From the IMG/VR virus record IMGVR_UViG_3300013132_004731, positions 1 through 46,001 of that record: a DNA stretch of 46,001 nt; one strand, written 5' to 3'. This document shows, one piece after another, positions 41,928 through 46,001 of the stretch. This stretch comes from a virus. The first letter of the stretch is position 1, and every line of letters starts with the position of its first letter. The translations under genes and the position numbers were made by a program. Below the pieces are notes generated by a model. It had not been told where the DNA came from. It worked only from the letters and a program-made list of their open reading frames with translations, and made no database searches.

Positions 41928-42622
41928 GCTGAGAATTTGAATCTTTCAAAATTGCCTTTTATCCAATCTCTATAATCATAGAAATTATGTTCTATATCAG
42001 AAAAAGACGCGCTTTGTAAAAATAGCATTGGATTAGATATAAAACTGTTATAATTTCTTAATATTCTCTTGCTTAAAAAGACATCTATGGCTTCATTCTC
42101 GTTTATCCAATCGAATATTGAATTTGTGTCTGGTGCATTTTCTAAGAGAGTGTTGTATATTTTACAGTTAAACGCCAGAGCGTGCGTAGTATGGGACGAA
42201 TTTAATTTAAAAAGATTTTCTGAATATTTGGAGATAGGATTTATACCATAGCTATTATCTAAATTGCCTCCAAGATATAAAATATCCCAATCTTTTGGTA
42301 ATTCTTGTAAAGATTTGTTTAGGTTATTAACTGTTATTTTTTCATCAAAAAGTAGTTCAAAATCATCTTCTAGAACTAAATAATTAGATATATTTTTCTC
42401 TTTTGCATTTTTTAAAATTTTAAAATGAGACATGCAACAACCAGCTCTGCCTAAAAATTTTTTATATTTCTCATCGCTGTGATTAAATTTCACTGCTGGA
42501 AATCTTTCTATTTTATGTAGAATATTTAATTTATTAAAATTCTCTAAGCATTTTTCCCATCTATCTTTTCTTTCATCTAAATTTATACAAAAAATTTTTT
42601 CGAAGAAATCGAATGCATTCAC
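41924..42622 (-). CDS. GT25-type glycosyltransferase
   Basis: I start at GTG 42622 (232 residues). It overlaps the upstream stop as GTGA and brings the start close to the domain, unlike the TTG at 42640. GT25 motifs are FCINLDERKDRWEKC, GRAGCCMSHFKIL and YLVLEDDFELLFD (the Asp-rich donor site), then WDILYLGGNLD. GT25 enzymes transfer galactose or glucose to LPS core sugars or to proteins such as collagen. Both glycan and protein targets are therefore possible, and the acceptor is unknown. Confidence 0.88.
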   Translation of the reverse strand: MNAFDFFEKIFCINLDERKDRWEKCLENFNKLNILHKIERFPAVKFNHSDEKYKKFLGRAGCCMSHFKILKNAKEKNISNYLVLEDDFELLFDEKITVNNLNKSLQELPKDWDILYLGGNLDNSYGINPISKYSENLFKLNSSHTTHALAFNCKIYNTLLENAPDTNSIFDWINENEAIDVFLSKRILRNYNSFISNPMLFLQSASFSDIEHNFYDYRDWIKGNFERFKFSA

Positions 42623-43479
42623 TTTAATGCTTTTTCCCAAAATACTTCAGAAGCTTTGGAACAAGATTCTTTAAATGAATCTAGCCCATGTTTGTCCATA
42701 TCATGGATACATCCTACAATATTTGGATTAAAGCAAATCAACTTTGTTCCACAAATACACGCTTCCGCAACAGACCTACAAAATGGTTCTGGTAAAACTG
42801 GAGTATAATATAATGTTTCATATTTATTGTATAAATCTGGCATGGATTCATAAGTCACTGGTCCGAGAAATTCTACATTTTTACATGTAGAAGCTAAATG
42901 ATCAAATACTCTTGCGCCCCAACCAGCTATTACAAAATTAATATTAGGATTTGCTAATACAAATTCAAAAAAAGCCAAGGTACCCTTAAGTTCATGCATA
43001 AACCCAACATATAATATTTTATCTTCTCTTTCCAGCTGTTTATTATAAAAAGTTTTTGAATCTATAGGGTCTGGTACAATTTCAACATTTTTAAATATAT
43101 CTCCGTAATAATTTTTAAAAATTTCATAATGGAAATCTGTCAAAAAGAAAGTTTTTTTACAAGAATTAAATAGTAGTTGCCTGTCTTCTTTTGATAAATA
43201 TCTATTTAAATCATGCTCAAGTCTTACGTGATTTTTATGCTCACTTATCTTTTTTATAACTTCTTTATCAGATCTGTATATGGCTTCTAGATTAGAAGAC
43301 ACAAGAACGTCATAATCATTAAAATCTGTTACTTTAAAATTATAATTATAATTTGCTTCAAAAATAGAATGCCCTAACTCTCTACCTTTATTTATCAAAA
43401 GTTCATTGCTTCTTTGAGCCCCACCTATTGTATGATTTAGGTTAAAATCAGATATCCAAAGTATTTTTTTATTTTCCAT
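42619..43479 (-). CDS. GT4-type glycosyltransferase, first gene of the glycan operon
   Basis: The protein has 286 residues. The N-terminal half starts ILWISDFNLNHTIGGAQRS, and the C-terminal half has ILYVGFMHELKGTLAF, FVIAGWGARV and the donor-site ELP-type motif PVLPEPFCRSVAEAC. It is shorter than a full GT4 (usually 350-400), with a compact acceptor domain. Being first behind a TTGACT-17-TACAAT promoter, it leads a run of overlapping genes down to the RecA-like gene. Its ATG lies 5 nt after the -10 box, so its message is predicted to be leaderless. Confidence 0.88.
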   Translation of the reverse strand: MENKKILWISDFNLNHTIGGAQRSNELLINKGRELGHSIFEANYNYNFKVTDFNDYDVLVSSNLEAIYRSDKEVIKKISEHKNHVRLEHDLNRYLSKEDRQLLFNSCKKTFFLTDFHYEIFKNYYGDIFKNVEIVPDPIDSKTFYNKQLEREDKILYVGFMHELKGTLAFFEFVLANPNINFVIAGWGARVFDHLASTCKNVEFLGPVTYESMPDLYNKYETLYYTPVLPEPFCRSVAEACICGTKLICFNPNIVGCIHDMDKHGLDSFKESCSKASEVFWEKALK

Positions 43480-43484
43480 ACTAA

Positions 43485-43513
43485 ATTGTATGGTTTTTTT
43501 ATTATAAAGTCAA
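43485..43513 (-). promoter_or_regulatory. Sigma-70-type promoter predicted to give a leaderless transcript (glycan operon)
   Basis: TTGACT (43513-43508), a 17-bp spacer and TACAAT (43490-43485) on the minus strand, then 5 nt to ATG 43479. It is divergent from the ncRNA promoter 54 bp away. It could drive the whole run of overlapping genes down to 33819. Confidence 0.75.
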
Positions 43514-43566
43514 TTAAAATTAAGCTAAATTAACACCGATTTAATATATTTACATTATTTTTTTTA

Positions 43567-43595
43567 TTGACAAAAACACTTTATTTAGATACTAT
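43567..43595 (+). promoter_or_regulatory. Consensus-like sigma-70 promoter of the structured RNA / nrdA leader
   Basis: TTGACA (43567-43572), a 17-bp spacer and TACTAT (43590-43595). Transcription should start near 43602, about 390 nt before nrdA. This is the only promoter of this class in the window not set directly against a start codon. Confidence 0.85.
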
Positions 43596-43601
43596 GTATA
43601 G

Positions 43602-43882
43602 AACATACCGCCATATTTAGCGGATAAGGTTTGTCGTACTCCGAAAAACGATAAGTCTTATTAATCCATAACGTGGGCAACGCTATCGGAGCTTGCGACC
43701 CAGAAAACCACTTTTTAGTGGGTGTGTAGGTATAGGGCTAACACGCGAATGACAGTTCTACCGGTGTCTGATAAGTGTTAGGAGCCGAAAGGCTTTATAG
43801 ACTCAATTGGGAATTTGGATTAATAGGCTTTAACACCCTGAAAACAGGGAAAGCTCCGCTTTGAAGAGCTCATTGGGAATTT
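43602..43882 (+). ncRNA. Unrecognised highly structured RNA
   Basis: There is no ORF. The composition is richer in G and C than the surroundings, and many stems can be drawn: CCGC/GCGG (43608-43623), CTCCGA/TCGGAG (43639-43691), CCACT-tttt-AGTGG (43708-43721), CTAACAC/GTGTTAG (43738-43781), AGCC-GAAA-GGCT (43783-43794) and CCCTG-AAAA-CAGGG (43836-43849). GCAA (43677-43680) can pair with TTGC (43693-43696) across the second stem, giving a pseudoknot. ATTGGGAATTT occurs twice near the 3' end. I could not match it to tmRNA, RNase P, SRP, 6S, cobalamin riboswitch or a group I core. It is either a free ncRNA or a cis-acting leader of nrdA. Confidence 0.72.
43806..43882 (+). repeat. Direct repeat of ATTGGGAATTT in the structured RNA
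   Basis: Identical 11-mers lie at 43806-43816 and 43872-43882, each preceded by CTCA or GCTC. They bracket the CCCTG/CAGGG and AGCTC/GAGCT hairpins. They may be two copies of one binding site or two strands competing for the same partner. Confidence 0.8.
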
Positions 43883-43995
43883 AATTACAAAGATTATAAC
43901 ATACACCTGTTTATCTAAAAGATTAGTTATTAACATTTATTTGTAAAATTTTCTTTTATTTTTTAAAAAAAGACTGTAAACTCTTCTTTGGTCTT

Positions 43996-46001
43996 ATGAG
44001 TAAAAATGTTAATGTAAAAAAAAGAAATGGTTCTATAGAAAAATTTGATTTAGAAAAAATTCATCGAGTAATTAATTGGTCGATCAAAGATCTCAATAAT
44101 GTTAGCTTAACAGATATTGAAATAAATGCAAAGATTAATATGCACGATGGAGTATCCACAAAAGAAATCCATAAACTTTTGATTGAATCTGCTGCGAATT
44201 TAATTTCTACTGAAAAACCAAATTATCAATTCGTAGCTGGCCGTTTATTGAATTATCAATTAAGAAAAGACGTTTGGAAAGGAAAGCATGCGCCTCGTTT
44301 ATTGGAATTCATAAATCAAGGATTAAAATATAAAATCTATGACTCTATAATTCTGGAAAAATATGATGAAGATGAATTAAATAAAATGGGCGAATTTATT
44401 GATCATGAAAGAGACTACAATTTTACATATGCAGGAATTAAACAGTTATGTGATAAATATCTAATTAAAGATAGAGTATCTGGTAAAATTTATGAAACTC
44501 CACAATTTGCTTATGTATTAATTGCTGCTTATGCTTTTATAAATTATCCAAAAGAAACAAGACTAAATTATGTTCGTAAGTTTTATGATGCTATCAGCAA
44601 GCATAAAATTAATTTACCAACACCTGTAATGGCAGGAGTAAGAACTCCAAGTAAAAATTATGCAAGTTGTTGTTTAATTGGAGTAGACGATTCTCGTGAT
44701 AGTATTACTGCTAGTGCGACTGCTGTTAGTATGGCAACTGCTAGTAGATGCGGTATCGGTATTGATGTGTCTAAAATTAGAGCTATTGGGTCACCTATTA
44801 AAAATGGTGAAGTAGTTCATACTGGTCTAATTCCATTCCTTAAAATCTACGAGAGTAGCGTAAAAGCATGGCAACAAAATGGATTACGAGGTGGTAGTGC
44901 CACTTGCAATATTCAATGGTGGCATTATGAGATTGAAGATATTGTAGTGTTAAAAAATAACGCTGGAACAGATGATAATAGAGTTCGTAAACTTGATTAT
45001 ACAGTAGGTATGAGCAAACTTTTCTATGATAGAGTTTTAAAAGATGAAGAGATTACTCTCTTTAATACAGCTGAAGTTCCAGAGTTGTATGAAGTTTGGG
45101 GTACGAAAAACTTTGATAAAGTATATAAAGAATGTGAAAGTAAAAAATTAAAAATCAAAAAGAAAGTATCTGCTCGAAAACTATTCTCATTAATAATCAA
45201 AGAAAGAGTAGAAACTGGTAGAATTTATATTCTTAATGTTGACCACGCAAATGATCATGGTGCATGGTTAGATAAAGTTACAATGAGCAATCTTTGCACG
45301 GAAGTTATTCATCCGACTATGCCATTAAATGATTATCATGATAAAGAAGGCGAAATTGGCATGTGTATTCTTTCGGCAGTCAATATGCTAGAAATTAAAA
45401 ATTGGCAGGATCTTGAGAAGACTTGCGATCTTATCGTAAGATTTCTTGATGAAATCATTGAAATTCAAGATTACTTTAATATTGCTGCTGAAAATTTTGC
45501 AAAGAAACGTCGTAGCCTTGGCATAGGCATCACAAATTTGGCAGCTTATCTTGCTAAAAATGAATTAAAATATACTTCTGATAAAACACTTCCAGTATTA
45601 GATGAATGGATGGAGCATTTTCAATATTATCTTTTGAAGTCTAGTCTTGAATTAGCTAAAGAAAAAGGTAAGTGCAACAAATTTGATAGGACTAAATATT
45701 CTAAAGGTGTCCTTCCTATTGATACATATAAAGATAAAGTAGATGAAATTTGCAAACGCAAACTATCTCTTGATTGGGAAAAGCTAAGGAAAGACATTAA
45801 AGAATTTGGATTAAGACATTCAACATTATCATCTTGCATGCCTTGCGAGAGTAGTTCTGTTATTCAATCTTCCACAAATGGAGTAGAACCAATTCGTAGT
45901 CTTATTACTTATAAAATGAGCAAGATGGGCAAATTACCAGTATTAGTTCCAGGAATTGGTAAATATGATAAGAATTATGAATTAGCTTATGAATTAAAAG
46001 A
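43996..46001 (+). CDS. nrdA: Class Ia ribonucleoside-diphosphate reductase, alpha subunit (3' partial)
   Basis: The 668 codons visible here align along their whole length with E. coli NrdA. Residues 1-90 are an ATP-cone (VKKRNGSIEKFDLEKIHRVI) for allosteric control. The core has PTPVMAGVRTPSKNYASC with the redox Cys, RCGIGIDVSKIRAIGSPI, GLRGGSATCNIQWWH, the active-site pair in SNLCTEVIHPT, MCILSAVNM with the second redox Cys, and PCESSSVIQSSTNGVEP. It reduces NDPs to dNDPs with a NrdB radical subunit, not seen in this window. The C-terminal Cys pair lies beyond the edge. ATG 43996 has no ribosome site, only TTCTTTGGTCTT, and about 113 nt separate it from the structured RNA. Confidence 0.95.
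   Translation, partial: MSKNVNVKKRNGSIEKFDLEKIHRVINWSIKDLNNVSLTDIEINAKINMHDGVSTKEIHKLLIESAANLISTEKPNYQFVAGRLLNYQLRKDVWKGKHAPRLLEFINQGLKYKIYDSIILEKYDEDELNKMGEFIDHERDYNFTYAGIKQLCDKYLIKDRVSGKIYETPQFAYVLIAAYAFINYPKETRLNYVRKFYDAISKHKINLPTPVMAGVRTPSKNYASCCLIGVDDSRDSITASATAVSMATASRCGIGIDVSKIRAIGSPIKNGEVVHTGLIPFLKIYESSVKAWQQNGLRGGSATCNIQWWHYEIEDIVVLKNNAGTDDNRVRKLDYTVGMSKLFYDRVLKDEEITLFNTAEVPELYEVWGTKNFDKVYKECESKKLKIKKKVSARKLFSLIIKERVETGRIYILNVDHANDHGAWLDKVTMSNLCTEVIHPTMPLNDYHDKEGEIGMCILSAVNMLEIKNWQDLEKTCDLIVRFLDEIIEIQDYFNIAAENFAKKRRSLGIGITNLAAYLAKNELKYTSDKTLPVLDEWMEHFQYYLLKSSLELAKEKGKCNKFDRTKYSKGVLPIDTYKDKVDEICKRKLSLDWEKLRKDIKEFGLRHSTLSSCMPCESSSVIQSSTNGVEPIRSLITYKMSKMGKLPVLVPGIGKYDKNYELAYELK

Noticed and set aside
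43602-43882. tmRNA, RNase P RNA, SRP RNA, cobalamin riboswitch or second group I intron
   Set aside because: No tRNA-like ends, no RNase P conserved regions, no B12 box, and no S-type P7 partner for the AGACTCA segment. Left as unknown.
45627-45839. A 70-codon minus-strand ORF
   Set aside because: It is antisense inside nrdA, with no independent support.
1-46001. tRNA genes, integrase, transposase or attachment sites
   Set aside because: Looked for and not seen in this window. Short imperfect repeats were not enough to call any.

Overview
The window is a stretch of a tailed double-stranded DNA phage (or prophage-like) genome. It is strongly AT-rich and densely packed. It carries a lambda-type tail-tip cassette next to a nearly complete phage replication set, and I recognised no bacterial housekeeping operon and no tRNA. 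The tail genes (gpM, gpL, gpI and gpJ homologues) point to a siphovirus-like tail. The host cannot be named from the sequence. The ribonucleotide reductase is very close to the E. coli class Ia type, and the promoters are of sigma-70 consensus type.

Layout. 1-2774 (+): the 3' end of a Pro-rich/Cys-rich protein, a tandem pair of paralogues of unknown function, and a small protein resembling nucleoside 2-deoxyribosyltransferases. 2758-13942 (-): late structural genes, including three tail-tube-like proteins and a 1395-codon adhesin-like protein whose folded modules are joined by long poly-Thr linkers. This block is interrupted by a group IA self-splicing intron (about 5583-5841) and a two-gene plus-strand cassette (10093-10793). 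14006-20817 (+): tail tip genes M, L, I and J. 20818-35380 (-): recombination and replication genes (an annealase-like protein, a GT4/GT9 glycosyltransferase pair, an SSB-like protein, a DNA polymerase III alpha subunit broken into separate polymerase and PHP genes with a DnaQ-type exonuclease between them, a Cas4/AddB-like Fe-S nuclease, a Toprim primase, ThyX, DnaB, a PD-(D/E)XK endonuclease and a RecA-like recombinase). 35683-43479 (-): a nucleotide-sugar and glycosyltransferase operon (GDP-mannose 4,6-dehydratase, a ColD-like PLP dehydratase with His in place of the PLP lysine, a GDP-fucose/colitose synthase-like enzyme, GT10, O-carbamoyltransferase, GT11, GT25, GT4). 43602-43882 (+): an unrecognised, highly structured RNA behind a consensus promoter. 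43996-46001 (+): nrdA, cut by the window edge.

Two signals stand out. First, transcription start architecture. Five minus-strand units begin with TTGAC(A/T)-17 bp-TANNAT placed so that the expected transcription start falls on the start codon, which predicts leaderless mRNAs. A second motif, GTGTAA, lies 7-10 nt before the start codon of four structural genes and one gene in the replication region, and probably marks a phage-specific late promoter. Genes inside operons sometimes have clear Shine-Dalgarno sites. Second, the glycan operon appears to encode the whole route from GDP-mannose to GDP-colitose (a 3,6-dideoxyhexose), plus transferases. The same genome makes virion proteins with mucin-like Thr tracts, so phage-directed O-glycosylation of the particle is an attractive, untested idea.
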